Positions 34,143-46,440 are shown, counted from the stretch's first letter. The stretch is 64,000 nucleotides of DNA from Macrotrachela quadricornifera (GCA_022393335.1 JAJEKB010020682.1:79620-143619); one strand, 5' to 3'. Program-made: numbers and translations. Notes: generated by a model from the letters alone, not told the origin.

Positions 34143-34940
34143 CGAGTTCTCATGACGACCTTTCAAATGATATATAATTGAAGAACATTTTCTCTTATAA
34201 TAATAAAAATATAAACATGATAATGTGATAATAAAACTTTCGAAACTGATCAATACGATGCAGAATGTATCGCGTATATATCCTGGCGTCGATAAATGAT
34301 ACAAATCTTGAATTTTTTTTCTTAAAGATGAGGCGTGAAAAGCTCTACAAACATGTTAGAATAAACACTTGCTGACATGTTCTCATGGCATAGTTCATAC
34401 TCAAAATGAACAAGCTTCATGATGGTGATGGTGAGTATAACAAAAAAAAATATGGGAGATTTTTTTATTTTGTATATATCTCAGCTTGAGAAAAACATAC
34501 GATCTTGGATTTTATGTTAAAAGATGCATCACAGAAATCTTTACAAAATCTATGCAAAAAGATCTAAATTATAAAACAGAAAAGTTTTCGAAATATTTTT
34601 TTATTATATTTAATACGATGGGAAATGGGATTATCATCAAGGTTTTTCATTCTGAGTATGAACTATGCCATCAGAGCAAATCAGTATGTATTTATTTAGA
34701 CATTTTTTTGTAGAGCTTCTCACACCATATCTGTTAAAAACAAATTCAAAACTTTATCATTTGTCTATGCCGAGAAAAGTATGAAATAAAAAAATGTTGC
34801 AAGCGTTTTGATACACCCTGCATCCAAGTTTGTCAATTTTGAAAATTTTATCATCACATTCTCATATTTATATTTTTAGTATTATAAGGGAACATGTTAT
34901 TCAATTATATATTATTAGAAAGGCAGTCACATAGCTCATA
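34143..34940. mobile_element. Foldback element related to the 6.5-kb palindrome
   Basis: Two long inverted arms (about 34143-34440 and 34630-34940) share blocks such as CATAGTTCATACTC and GTTTATATTTTTA/TATTATAAG. The arms contain GAAAAGCTCTACAAA and GGCGTG modules also found in the element at 6474-7485, and the right part has a TACACCCTG end near 34812-34820. No coding capacity. Likely a diverged non-autonomous relative. Confidence 0.65.
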
Positions 34941-35434
34941 GAAAAAGCATCACCTTCTTTTTTTACTTCACAGATTTGTATGATATTTGTGAATTTTATT
35001 AGAGTAGTTTATTCTGAATCTTAAGTTTTATGAGGCAATCACCAAATACATCTTTTCCTCCATTCTTAACTATGCGAAACGGCCATTTGTTGTCTATATG
35101 TCACTTTCCTAGAAGAAAATAGTTTGTTTTTTTTTGATTATGCAGTAGTTTATTTGTTGCTCCGCTCGGAAGCGCTTACAACAATTTAAGATGCATAGGT
35201 TTAAGCTACATATTTTGCAAAATAAGACAAGAGAGAGTAGTACGATAAGTGTATAAAAGATGCATGAATGAGATATTTAGAGAGCAGAATGAAATAGAAA
35301 GGAAAAAAAGAAAAAAGAAAGTATTGGTAACGCTTTTAAAAGGGAAAAGAAGAAAAGTAAAATTTAGAAGTGAGCAAAATTGCAAAGCGATGCGAATGTT
35401 TAAAACTTAACTTGTTTATTTCCTGCATGATCGG

Positions 35435-38009
35435 CTACGGCCCTCTTGTCCTGGATATAACTTTGATATTGGTTTCATATTTATCCAAAAAAGACAACCA
35501 TGTCAATAGATATGATACATGTCCCTCTTTCATTCTTTTAATACGAGAAAGTTTAAAAAACTGTCCGACCCCCAATGAAGTTGATTTCTTTCTGTTGATT
35601 TCTATTCTGTTCGTTATTTTTTCCCAGTCAAAAATATCTTGGTAAAAAGCTGATAGGCCTATATCTATCCTATGGGCTGATGCTAATCGTTTCCTTAAGT
35701 ATTTGCAAATATAAAATTCCAGAGGGTTTTCTTTAGTGACACTTATAATACGATTTGCTTCTACAAATGGGCATCTATGGATTATTCGAAGATCGGCTCT
35801 ATATTTTTTAAGAAATAGTTCTTGTTGAGTATGTGCAAGGAAAGGATAAAAAGAGAAGATCCAAGTGAAAAACGGAAATGAATATGCAAAGAAGCAAGTT
35901 CTCAAAGCTTGTACAGAAATGTCTTTATTACATTTTAACCATTTCAATCTGATGTAAGACTTCTGTATGTTTTCTAAGCATTTATCTAATGTTGGTTTAA
36001 GTGACATTTTGTCGGTCCAAGAGACCCCTAAGTATTTTAACGATTTTACCTCTTCTAAATTTTTATTGTTCATTGAAATTTCTACCTTCGGTTTTACCAC
36101 TTGAGAGTGGAAGGTTTGAAAGAGTGTCTTAGCTACATTAATGGGTTGCTTCCAATTCTGGGCATAGTTATATAAGTTATGACATACACGTGAGCCTGCT
36201 ATTGACAGCGACTCTTGCATTTTTTTATAACTTTTTTGTATCGGTGGAGTTATTAGAACACTTAGGTCGTTGGCGAATAGATGGGTGGGAAAAACTTCGA
36301 TGCATTTTACAAGATCAGCATTGTATACAATGAAAAGGTATGGGCTTAGTGAGCTACCATGAGGTAGGCCAATATGAGTTCGAAAAACATTCGTTCTTAC
36401 GTTTCCGAAGGTGACGTATGCGTTTCTATTTCCTAACCAACTAATTACTATTCTTAGTAATTCTAGTGGCATTTGCATCCTCCATAATTTAACTATTAAA
36501 CCCTTGTCCCATACGAAATTATAGGCTTTCTTGTAATCCACGTAAATTCCTAGTGTGGAAATGTTACCGGCTAGTTTGTTCTTTATCTCTTGGTATATGG
36601 AAAGAACTCTCGTTTGTAATAAGCATCCTTTTCGGAAACCTGATTGTTCAATTGGAATGATGTGATTAGGTTCTGCCTAATCTTGTATTCTATTTAGTAA
36701 GATCTTTTCATAAATCTTTGAATGAGTAATGAGTAGAGAGATTGGGTTTTAATTCTTTAATTAGTTTCTTTATTTCCAATACATTAGTGGGTTTAATGTT
36801 ATTTTTACATAATGCTACTAGCGTTTGTATTTCACTAAACTCTCGATTTATTTTAGTGTCATGTGGATCGCCAGGATCCTCATTTGGCTGCGCAAAAAGA
36901 TTGTTATAGTACTTTTAAAGCTCTTCCGCTATATCTTTAGGGTCTGTCAAAGTTGTATTTCCAACTGCCAACTTATTGAAAGGTAATGGAGATGGTTTAT
37001 ATATGCGAGATAGATATTTCCAAAACGTTGTATTTTCATTTCCATAGCTCACTCCTATGGCTGATAGAAAAGAGTTCCATCGGCTAGATCTATATTCGTT
37101 TATTTCTTTTCTTATCAAGCCTGTCATTTAGCGTAATAATATCCTGTCTTTTTCTTCATGTGTTTTATAAAAACGATTTTTAACATGTCTAATTGTTTTT
37201 AGTTTATTCAAAATCTCCTCCGGCAGTGATGGTCTCCATTTTTCTTTTTCATTCCAGGAGGTTAATCGATTTTTTAGAGCCTCTAAAAATCTGGTGTAAT
37301 TTCTATACCATTCTACAACAGGGGTATACTCTTTTTGATTCTTCCAATAGTCTTGTAGCAAATTCAGTATTAACTCATAATGTTTCCATCTAACTTCTTC
37401 GAAACTGTTTACAGCTTCGAGGCTGATGTGATCTGATTTATAAACCAATGGCCGATGGTCGCTTGAACCAAATTCCAATGTTTCACCTATTACAACAGGA
37501 AAATTAGTGAACGTGAAATCTATATTCCGAGATGATCTTTTAGATGAATTGCTGGTACCTTCTATATATTCCAGCTGATTTTCTATACACCATTTCTCCA
37601 CTATTTCACCTCTCTTATCTGTGCTCGGACTGTCCCAATAGTTTACTGTTGCGTTGAAGTCGCCAGCTATAATTGTGTTACCTGAAATGTATTGCGATAT
37701 CTCATTTAAATCACGTTTGTGGCTGTCAGGCCAATATATACCTATAACTCTTAACGGTTCGTTCAAACCACTTATATCTACTACTAATGTGTTAGGTATA
37801 TTAGTTTCATATTTAGTTGCTTTTAGATGTTTCCCTACTGCTATGACTACCCCACCGTTTTTATTTGTTCCTTTTTCGTAGAACATATTAAAGTTTGGTA
37901 TATTACTTTTAAACCATATTTCACCTATTTCGGTACATACTATGAAGGAAGCATCTACTTTACTGACTAGCTTAATAACTTCTAGGCTTCGTGTGCTTAG
38001 GCCTTGCAC
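35435..38009 (-). pseudogene. LINE ORF2: endonuclease-reverse transcriptase, inactivated
   Basis: The endonuclease part (38009-37128) shows NVQGLS-like MQGLSTRS, VCTE, IIAGDFNA, NIDFTFTN and SSDHRPLVY, the usual APE blocks. The reverse transcriptase follows in pieces: the region after 37127 is interrupted by stops near 36912 and 36678, and the rest lies at about 36555-35435. RT block A reads VDYKKAYNFVWD (second Asp usually in KAFD is Asn here). Block B is GLPHGSSLSPYLF. Block C is FAND (Asn codon 36271-36269) instead of FADD/YADD. Loss of catalytic Asp plus stops makes it inactive. No RNase H domain seen. The clade (CR1, Jockey or similar) cannot be set by eye. Confidence 0.85.
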
Positions 38010-38759
38010 ATTGTATAGGACAAAGGACAGTGGGATAGAGAACTTACTTAATATATTCTTTTCTGCTGATTATAACTCTCTCATGTTGTGAGTATATTAT
38101 TCAAAGTCGGCGCAGTAAACCATTCTTCTAACAAAGTTTTTAATTGTTTTCTATCCTTTGTCGAAACATTACATTCCTCTAGTCTATTTACTCGTAGTAG
38201 AAGAGGATTATCAATTCTATCAGAAGCATAAGCAAAAGCAGAGACGTTTGGATTAAGCATATTGTTCAAATACATGAAGTGTTTTTCGATAGTTCTACCT
38301 CTTATTGATTTTGATTTATATTTTTGACCACTTGTAATTCACTTTCATATGAATTAGTTAGTAATGTTTCTACTTGTTCGTTTACACCAGCAATAATTCT
38401 CTTGATCATTTCTCTTGTTTTATTATCTCCTTTTGGTGATAATTTTGAAAGCGGAGCTGTGATATCGGTAACAAAGGATTTAAAAATTCCAATCATATTC
38501 ATTCAATTTTGATGTAGTTCCTGGATTTTCTTTGCGTTTTCGTTTACTTCTTGTTCAATCTGATGTATATGAGTATCCATTTGATTTGATTTGATTTAAC
38601 TTCAAAGTGTGTACAGAGCTTCTCGAAAGTTGTTGGTTTGATATATCATTAGGTGTGGAGTTTGTAATGCTTCATAATGTAAATTAAGATTTTTCCATGG
38701 AGCAGATCGCTTTGTATATCCAGTAGTTGCTGTTATTGATGAGAACATTACTTGATTGT

Positions 38760-40201
38760 TTAGATCTGGTGGTTGATTTTTATTGGGCCTAGTCGTAGCA
38801 TTGGCTTTATAATTAAATAATCCATCTTTTCAGCTTGTTTTACTGCTTTTTTTAACTTGGCACGATATTTTTGTATTACTTCACACTCCGCATCTAATGA
38901 AAAGTGGCATTTTCCACATTCAGCACACTTGTAAATTTTGGAACATCTTTCGTTATGTTGATCATTAAAATTAGATAGACAGATTCTACATTTTTGGATT
39001 GTTTTCTCACATTTATCTCGAGTATGATCTACATTCCAACACCTTGTAAAATAGGACAGTCTGTTTGCAAGTTTATATGGTGTAACTAAACGTAAACGAT
39101 TGAAAACCCCGATTTGACCCAATCTGAGTAAACCATTGTATTCCTTTTGGTTCGATACGTTGAATCTATAATCGTTCATCGAACGTGCATAGGGATAGAT
39201 AATCAATTTGCAGCTTTCGGCGGAACTTGCGGATTTTTGAACTTCGGCAGCGACTTGTTCTATTGTATATTCAGTGGGAATATTTCGAACTACTAATGTG
39301 AATTGATCTGGTATAAACATAGGCATTTTAACTGAGACCGTGTTTCCTTGAATTTCTGAAGGCCAAACGTTCGAATCGTTTAACTTTTGAAAGTCCGATT
39401 TGTTCTTTACACCTATTTTAAGTAACTTACCTATATATCTCACCATTGAGAAACTTCCAGTAATTTGTACCTTTTGTTTCAAGAAGTGATCGTAAAGATC
39501 CTCGGCTATACTAACTGCAGATGGAAGTTGGTTAGAATTATTAAAGTTGATTGTAAAGCATAGTAGGTTATGAGTCACGGCGCGTTGAATATATTCTATT
39601 GGTATCGAGTATTTGTTCTGTGACATATTAGAAGTAGTTGTATCATGTTGTTCGTTGTGATTCATCGATGTTGCTCGATTATTATGGTTATTCTTTCTTA
39701 TTTTATTTGAGCCGACTGTAACAAAGTCATTACTGTCGTTGAGAGCACGTTTGTTTACATTTGCATATGATTCGAGTTGATCTTCGTTATCTACTGGTGA
39801 TGATTCATCGTTTCTTCCTTCATCCAAGTTTTCATTACTATCACATTGTTCTTGTTCTGTACAGCGATACGTGCGAGAATCTTGCATCCCTGGGTTCGTA
39901 TTATTTGAATAAAGTCGGGAACCACGTTGTATATTATTTTGCCCTGAGCCGCTTTGCTTCTCTTGTATAAACTGGTTTGTTGAAGTTGTTCGATGTGATA
40001 TCCTATGTCGCGCTTGAGTTGTACTCTGTAAAGGTATTAAATTAACTTGATGAAATTGACTTTGATTCTGTTGTTTATGGTTCCATTGTCTTTGCGGTGT
40101 GAATTATCAGTATCAACAAAAGTATAGTAATTTCCCGTATTTGGATCATATATAATCTGAGTTCCTTTTCCGAGTATATTTGATTGATACTCTTTGCTCA
40201 T
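38760..40201 (-). pseudogene. LINE ORF1: RRM-like and zinc-knuckle protein
   Basis: An ATG at 40201 opens a frame that must shift once near 40100 to join the long frame 39887-38760. The Gln/Asn-rich N-terminus is followed by an RRM-like stretch (FTLVVRNIPTEYTIEQVAAEV) and knuckle-like Cys/His clusters (RCWNVDHTRDKC, KCRICLSNF, YKCAECGKCHF), as in ORF1 proteins that bind LINE RNA. The first Cys of the leading CCHC knuckle appears replaced (YFTRC). Frames at 38502-38302 and 38275-38081, between ORF1 and ORF2, are probably broken pieces of the same element. Confidence 0.7.
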
Positions 40202-40739
40202 ATTGAGCTAGAGAAGGAATAAGTTGTTCAACTTATTAAGAAGGGAGGAGATTGAAAAAAAGAAAAGATAAAAGAGCGTAGAAAGGAAAGGAATGTGTGT
40301 ATACTCGGGAAGAAAAAAAAGAAGGGAGAAAATAGCTTGTTTATTTTATATTTTCCTATGAATTTTTATGATTTTTTTTCTTACTGAAAAAATACATGTA
40401 ATATGTTTTAGGCAAATGAGTGCCATTCAAGAACTACAAAAGTTAGAGAGGTAAGCCTTGCATCCTTTCGTAGAGATACTTCTGGGCTATTTTTTGCATA
40501 GTTTGAATATATAGGTTTCTATTGAACTTGAAAAAGCCACCAGGAAGTCTTTGAAAAGTTGATGATAATGAAAGACTCAATTCACAAGAAATTTCGACCA
40601 TGTCTTACTGGATCTATAGAGTATACAGTTACCTACATAATACTGAAAACTGCAGCTCTCTAGCTTCTTTCGTGCCTGAGTTATTTCAAAAATACCCACA
40701 GGTATCTTTTCTAGGCCAGACAGTAGTAATAAACGAAGA

Positions 40740-41566
40740 ATGAGAAAACTTATTTGAAAGATAGACCCATATAAATGTAAGATAATTCATAAATCCTTAA
40801 TAAATTCAAAACACAATTACTTCTTATTATCCTAACAATTAATTTATTTTAACATACTAATATATTTGTATTTTCATTATTGAATATATATTTTTCAATT
40901 TTTTGTAATGAGTAAGATTTCCAGTATGTTTCGTTTTGTTCTCAATATTGATATTTGTGAAATAAAGAATATATTAAATATGTGAAATATTATTCATAAA
41001 ATATCTCAATGATTAGAATTTATCAGAATTTTCATACATTTGTCTTATCAATATATGTAGAAATTTAACGAAGTGGATATGTAAATAATTATATATTGCC
41101 AATAATAATACTTTCATTTGAGACAATATAAACAATGTCTATTCAATATTTCAAAGTATTTTTAATATACAATCAAAATAAATAAAAAGATATTCAACTC
41201 TTTTATTTTCATCTTTCAAAATCTACAGATTTCATCTTCAGACGAAAAAAGAGAATACTATAAGAAATAAATTAATATAAATCTCTTTATCTTTTCAATT
41301 TTCGAATTTATTTCAATGATTTAAAACAAAAATAAAAAATTATATCAATAATTTATCTATTTCTCTTCTATATCAATAAATATATAGATATATTATGATT
41401 TAAATCCAAGTAGTAATCCTTTTCATATTTCTAGAAAAAGTATAAAATAATCAGAGAAGAATAAAAATAAAAGATTTTTTTATATAACTCATAAGAACTA
41501 TGTGTTTAATAATAACTTTATGGAAATCTATCTTTCTTATTCACATACATATTTTACAATAATAAA
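40740..41566. repeat. Upstream part of the duplicated array unit before copy C
   Basis: Matches 26800-27240 (before copy B) and, more loosely, 24830-25190 (before copy A), for example GAAACTTG/AAACTTATTTGAAA and AATATGTGAAATATTATT. It marks where the array resumes after the inserted segment. Confidence 0.7.
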
Positions 41567-42011
41567 ATCAAAATAAAACTTCCAAGTCATTATTAGACAA
41601 TGATATAAGTTGGATTTTCCCAACATAAAATATTGTTTTCATTATTAAAATTGAATACGAGACAATATTTGCACGCATGATCTATTTCTCTTTTCATTCA
41701 CAAATAGAAACACATGACAATTATGAATAAGTGTCTTTCATAAGTCGGATGTAGAGAAAACAAAGAAATGTAAATAGATGCTTTATATAATTACATCATC
41801 GAATTATCTATTGCATTAGAAAATGATTTATTCATCATTAATCATGAGAAAAAAATTTTCGAAAATAACAATAAATGCAATTGAAGCGTGAAAATTTACA
41901 TATGATTTTTGTACTGTACTGATCAATATAATAGTATATAAAGGAGTATCATATCTCACTCATTATTCACCTATCTTCACATTTACAGTTAACCTAAAAC
42001 TACAAACAAAA
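41567..42011 (+). promoter_or_regulatory. Conserved promoter block, micropeptide gene C
   Basis: GACAAT-N8-AGTGTC at 41716-41735, dyad TTATGAA-N9-TTCATAA at 41721-41743, TATATAAA at 41935-41942 followed by GGAGTATCATATC as in gene D. Donor at 42012. Confidence 0.75.
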
Positions 42012-42087
42012 GTAAGTTACTGTTAAATATATGTATTTGTGATTTGTTGATCAAATATTCTCCTATTTCTTTACAGACTATTTGAAA

Positions 42088-42210
42088 ATGTGTCTAATTG
42101 GAACATGCATTACCTGCGTATCACCTATAATTGCTGTTTATCCTTATGTACCGGTGGTACCAATTGTCTCAATTTTCCCAATTGGAATTTATCCATTCAT
42201 ATGCTGCTAA
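42088..42210 (+). CDS. Micropeptide gene C (40 aa)
   Basis: Begins MCLIGTCITCVSPIIAVYPY and ends IYPFICC. The 5'UTR intron is 42012-42076 (65 nt, GTAAGT...TTACAG), 11 nt before the ATG, exactly as in copies B and D. It has no charged residue, five Cys and six Pro at regular spacing. It differs from copy D at five residues, all in the second half. A hAT element inserted about 500 bp downstream. Confidence 0.78.
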   Translation: MCLIGTCITCVSPIIAVYPYVPVVPIVSIFPIGIYPFICC

Positions 42211-42713
42211 CAAATCCTAGTTGGTAATGAAGTTACCGTCAACTCTAAAAATATAAACTTTTATTTTATATACAAGAAACAGAAAATATTAAACTAATAA
42301 TCAAGATAAAAAGAGACGCTAACATTTAATTTATTATTTGCATTGTTATTTATCATTTACAGTGATTGTTTATTGTTCTATCTTATAGAGATCTATTGTA
42401 TATACAATTATGTTTGTTTTTAGATTACTAACAATTTGAAATCGAATAAATAATTTTATTTTTATACTTTTAAAAATAAAAATCCTAACATCAATTTGTA
42501 TTATTAATATTTTTACTTTCATTTCTAATCCATTTAAAGAAAATCTACTCAAAATTTCTAAAGATTAAATACATATGACAAAATATATTTGAAATTACTT
42601 AAAGAAATCATTCAAATACTCTTCAAATTTTAAATATATAAAAGAAATATTTTACAAATTATTATAAAGATTTTTTAAAAATATTTTGATATTCTTTTAT
42701 AATTTGTTTATAC

Positions 42714-43542
42714 CAGAGCTGCCGGCCTGGCCTGGTACCTGCCAGGCGCCTAATGGCCTGCCAGGCCAGGCCTCCTGTTCAGGCTGAATTTTGAAAATTT
42801 GGCCTGGCCTGATCCAGGCAGCTAATATATCCCACCTGGTCCCAGGCCAGGCCAGACCAAAATTCTTGGCCTGGTTGAGAAACGATTTTAATTTTTTTCG
42901 TGAGTTATGAAAAAATTTCAATAATTTGGGTCTTTCTTTTATGAAAAATATTCGCGAAGATTGCCTCTTTATTTTAACTTTCCTATTTGTACTTTTTTCA
43001 AGCGTTTGACAAGGCTTCACTTGTTTCCAAATGTCCCCACAGTGCATGATCAGCTTACATAAGAAAGTTAAAAAGATCATGAGCATGTGCGCCAAAATAG
43101 TATCGAAACTTTTTGCGATAGGTCGCAATGTTTTTCCCTCGAATAATGCTTTGTGTGAAAGAAAATCTTCGGTTTCAATAGTAATCTTACACAAAAGTTT
43201 TCTTATTATCCACAGGTCAACAAAGGTTTCAAGATCTGTTCCCAGTGCTCGACTAGTATTACTATTTTGTGTAAATACTTGCCTTCTATTATCGTCATGA
43301 AAATGTTAAATGACGAGAAATGAAACTGTGCACCAATCCTAATTTATAGAATTCAATCAATTTGAAAAACTACAAATATCAGTTGGCCTGAGCAGGTGCC
43401 TGATGGCCTGCCAGGCCAGGCCAATTCGAGCTATGAAAACAAACAGTCCATCTCGGTCTGACCCCCCAGGCAGGGTGAGGCTATACCAGGTCAGGCCACA
43501 GGCCAGGTCAGGCTGGAAAAAAGTGGCCTGTTGGCAGCTCTG
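42714..43542. mobile_element. Non-autonomous hAT element with intact target duplication
   Basis: Terminal inverted repeats CAGAGCTGCC...GGCAGCTCTG, flanked on both sides by the 8-bp duplication GTTTATAC (42706-42713 and 43543-43550), the hAT hallmark. Both ends are packed with GGCCTGG/CCAGGCC subterminal motifs, making a GC-rich island in an otherwise very AT-rich region. No convincing transposase: the 165-codon minus-strand frame across it mostly translates the repeats. The 829-bp length and perfect duplication point to a recent insertion. Confidence 0.9.
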
Positions 43543-44069
43543 GTTTATACTAATGAAAATTATTAATTGATATTTTCATAATTATTATCAATATTACCTT
43601 ATTAACATATAATATTCTATTTTATAGAAACATAATAATATAACAAATTAAAGATTGTTTCTAATGAAAATGCACTTGTGCGAAAACACTAAATATAATG
43701 ATAGATTATTTCCCATTTCTAATTTAAATACTCTCATCAATTTTCACATCATTTTAGTTTTACAATATTCGTGATATACAAAAACAGAAAGGAAAAGTTT
43801 GATAAACATATTTGAGAATATTCTTGTTCAAGAAAAAATATTTTATATTTTTATTATGAATTCTATTGATACAATGGTAATAAATAATATTTCAATGAGT
43901 TTTATCAAACAGACTATTCATTAATTTATGTTATTTAATGCGTGTAAATCTTTTAGGAAATTAACACGAATATGATTGAATTTTGTGTAAAATAATACCT
44001 TTATTTGACATCATATACACAATGTCTTTTCAATGTTTCATTGTATTTTTCCATATTGAAAATGACTGA

Positions 44070-44378
44070 ATCACATAATTTCAACTTTTTTTTATAAGCT
44101 GCACCATTGAAAGCTCTATAAAAACTAAATCAACAAATTCTTATTATAAAACTAAATACTTCATCTAGTGGGGAATCGTGTCAATATGTTCGTCTTTATT
44201 ATCGATATAGAAAAAATCATCAGAACATATTCATAGAGATTTCTTTCCTCATTTTTTTTTATAAAACTTTACATGGCACATCTTTTTAAAAAAACATTTA
44301 AATTTTTATTATATTTTTCTGCTGAAATAGATGCAAAATATAATGTGTGAAAATCTTTCGGGACACATGATACATATC
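44070..44378. repeat. Small relic of the foldback family
   Basis: Contains GCACCATTGAAAGCTCTATA and, further on, the inverted module ACTTTACATGGCACATCTTTTT, ending near TTTCGGGACACATGATA, which recalls the GGGACACCCGG terminus at 7476-7485. Strongly decayed; it sits just before the promoter block of copy D. Confidence 0.5.
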
Positions 44379-44392
44379 TTCCAAAAATCTAA

Positions 44393-44834
44393 TCAAAATA
44401 AAACTTCAATATCATTATCAGACAATGATATAAGTTGGATATTTCCAACATAAAATATTATTTTCATTGTTAAAATTGAATATTAGACAATATTTGTACG
44501 CATGATTTAGTTCTCTTTTCATTCACAAATAGAAACACATGACAATTATGAATGATTGTCTTTCATAAGTCGGATGTAGAGAAAACAAAGAAATGTAAAT
44601 ATGTGTATCACATGATTACATCATCGAATTACCGATTACATTAGAAATTGATTTATCATTAATCATGATAAAAAAATTTCCGAAAATAACAATAAATATA
44701 CAATTCAAGTGTGAAAATTTACATATGATTTTTGTACTGTACTGATCAATATAATAGTATATAAAGGAGTATCATATCTCACTCATTATTCACCTATCTT
44801 CACATTTATAGTTAACCTAAAACTACAAACAAAA
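44393..44834 (+). promoter_or_regulatory. Conserved promoter block, micropeptide gene D
   Basis: Has the most perfect dyad, GACAAT-N8-ATTGTC (44541-44560), overlapping TTATGAA-N9-TTCATAA (44546-44568). Compared with the other copies the spacer changed but both arms did not. TATATAAA at 44758-44765. Donor at 44835. Confidence 0.75.
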
Positions 44835-44910
44835 GTAAGTTACTATTAAACATATATATTTGTAATTTGTTGATCAAATATTCTCCTATTTCTTTACAGA
44901 CTATTTGAAG

Positions 44911-45033
44911 ATGTGTCTGATCGGCACATGTATTACCTGCGTATCACCTATAATCGGTGTTTATCCTTATGTATCGGTGGTACCAATTGTCTCAATTTGT
45001 CCAATTAGAATTTATCCAATGATATGCTGTTGA
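44911..45033 (+). CDS. Micropeptide gene D (40 aa)
   Basis: Begins MCLIGTCITCVSPIIGVYPY and ends IYPMICC. The 5'UTR intron is 44835-44899 (65 nt), 11 nt before the ATG. Codons 3, 4, 5 and 7 differ from copy C without changing an amino acid. One Arg near the end is the only charge. Downstream sequence to about 46150 is a close copy of that after copy B (28000-28870), so B and D share a duplicated unit. Confidence 0.78.
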   Translation: MCLIGTCITCVSPIIGVYPYVSVVPIVSICPIRIYPMICC

Positions 45034-46440
45034 CGAATCTTATTTGGCAATTTATTTTTTATTTGTCATGAATTCTAAAAATATAAACTTTCATTATATA
45101 AACAAGAAAAATATACTAAACTAATAGTCAAAAATAAATAAATAAATAAATATTCAGATTCAATAATAATTTTAATCATTTTTTTATTATTATTTATTGT
45201 TTATAGTAATTGTTGATTATTCTGTCTTATAGAGATCTATTGTAAATGCAATTATAATAGTCTTTAGATTTATTAAAATAGAATAAATCATTTTATTTTC
45301 ATTTATAATTTGTTCAGAAAAAAAAAAGATTATCTCTTAAACAAATTTTCATTAATATATGATCAATATTTATGAGAAACAATAAAATTATAATTAAAAT
45401 TAAATTATTTTATATTTATTATAAAGACAATTATTAATATAAAGAATATCTTATGTTTTATTAACAGTTGAAATTTTGTTCAACTTTCATAATATAAACA
45501 AAAATTAAATAATAAAAAGAAAAACTCGTTTGAAAATTTTCTTGTGAAAGAAAAAAAAAAATTTTTTTTATTTTTATTATGAAATATATTGATATAATGA
45601 GAAGAACAGTCATACTATTGAATAGTTTATTCTCATCGAATTAATCGATAATATTGTCAAACTTAATAATATAGAATTTGAATGTGTTTTAAATATACTT
45701 TTCAACAGATTTACTTATGTTAATAACTGCATTGATCTCCTCATTAAAATTGATATTATATTCATGAGTGTCAGTGCAGATGAATATTTTCAAGATTAGA
45801 AGTAACGGAATAAGAATGAGAGAACTTTTCTTTGAAAGGTAGATCTATATAAATGTAAGAAAATTCATGAATTCTCAATAAGTGAACAAAAAACAGTTGT
45901 TTCGTATTATTCTATCAATTTACTAAAATATTTATATTTTCCATTATTGAATCTAAAAAGTAGTCGAAAAAGTATTACGACATTCTTATGGTCTTTCACA
46001 TATTATTACTTGTGTAATAGGAAGCAAAGATTTTTTATCAGTAGAGAATGTCCAGTTGGTACTACGTTTTCTATGTAAATCAGTAAATTAGTCTAGAATT
46101 TTAAATGATAGGAATATTAAAACAAACAGCCATGACTAGTTCTGATCCTACTTAAGAGTCTCAACAAATTTTCTTGCAAAACATTGATGAATATCAAAAA
46201 CAACATTACAAATAAGAAGAAATAAATTTTTTTTAAATCAACTTTTTCACAGTAAAATCTTAATTATAGAAGCAATTTAATAATTAGAAAAAAAATTTCG
46301 ATGTAACAAAATGAGAAATATCATAACATTCATATATTATCTTGATAAATAGAATTTTATTTATTTTACATTGTTTTTATTAATCTATGAGAAAATAAAT
46401 ATTTTTTTTAAATTAATAAATTACTAATATCTCATATTAT
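45034..46440. repeat. Duplicated flank after copy D, paralogous to the flank of copy B
   Basis: Blocks at 45470-45730 align with 28365-28625 and blocks at 45800-45930 with 28695-28800. A single arm of the palindromic MITE (46122-46180) follows. No gene. Confidence 0.65.

Larger units (their letters stand above)
35130..40326 (-). mobile_element. Degenerate APE-type LINE retrotransposon
   Basis: The minus strand carries an ORF1 with nucleic-acid-binding features and an ORF2 with apurinic-type endonuclease and reverse transcriptase, in normal LINE order. Both frames are broken. AGAAAATAGTTTGTTT at 35114-35129 and AGAAAATAGCTTGTTT at 40327-40342 match at all but one position and may be the target-site duplication, which would set these boundaries and make it 5.2 kb. 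It lies between micropeptide copies B and C. Confidence 0.85.

Noticed and set aside
35435..38512. + strand frames across the LINE
   Set aside because: Shadows of the minus-strand endonuclease and reverse transcriptase.
42697..43194. 165-codon minus-strand frame as a hAT transposase
   Set aside because: Much of it translates the GGCCTGG repeats and no transposase motif is visible.
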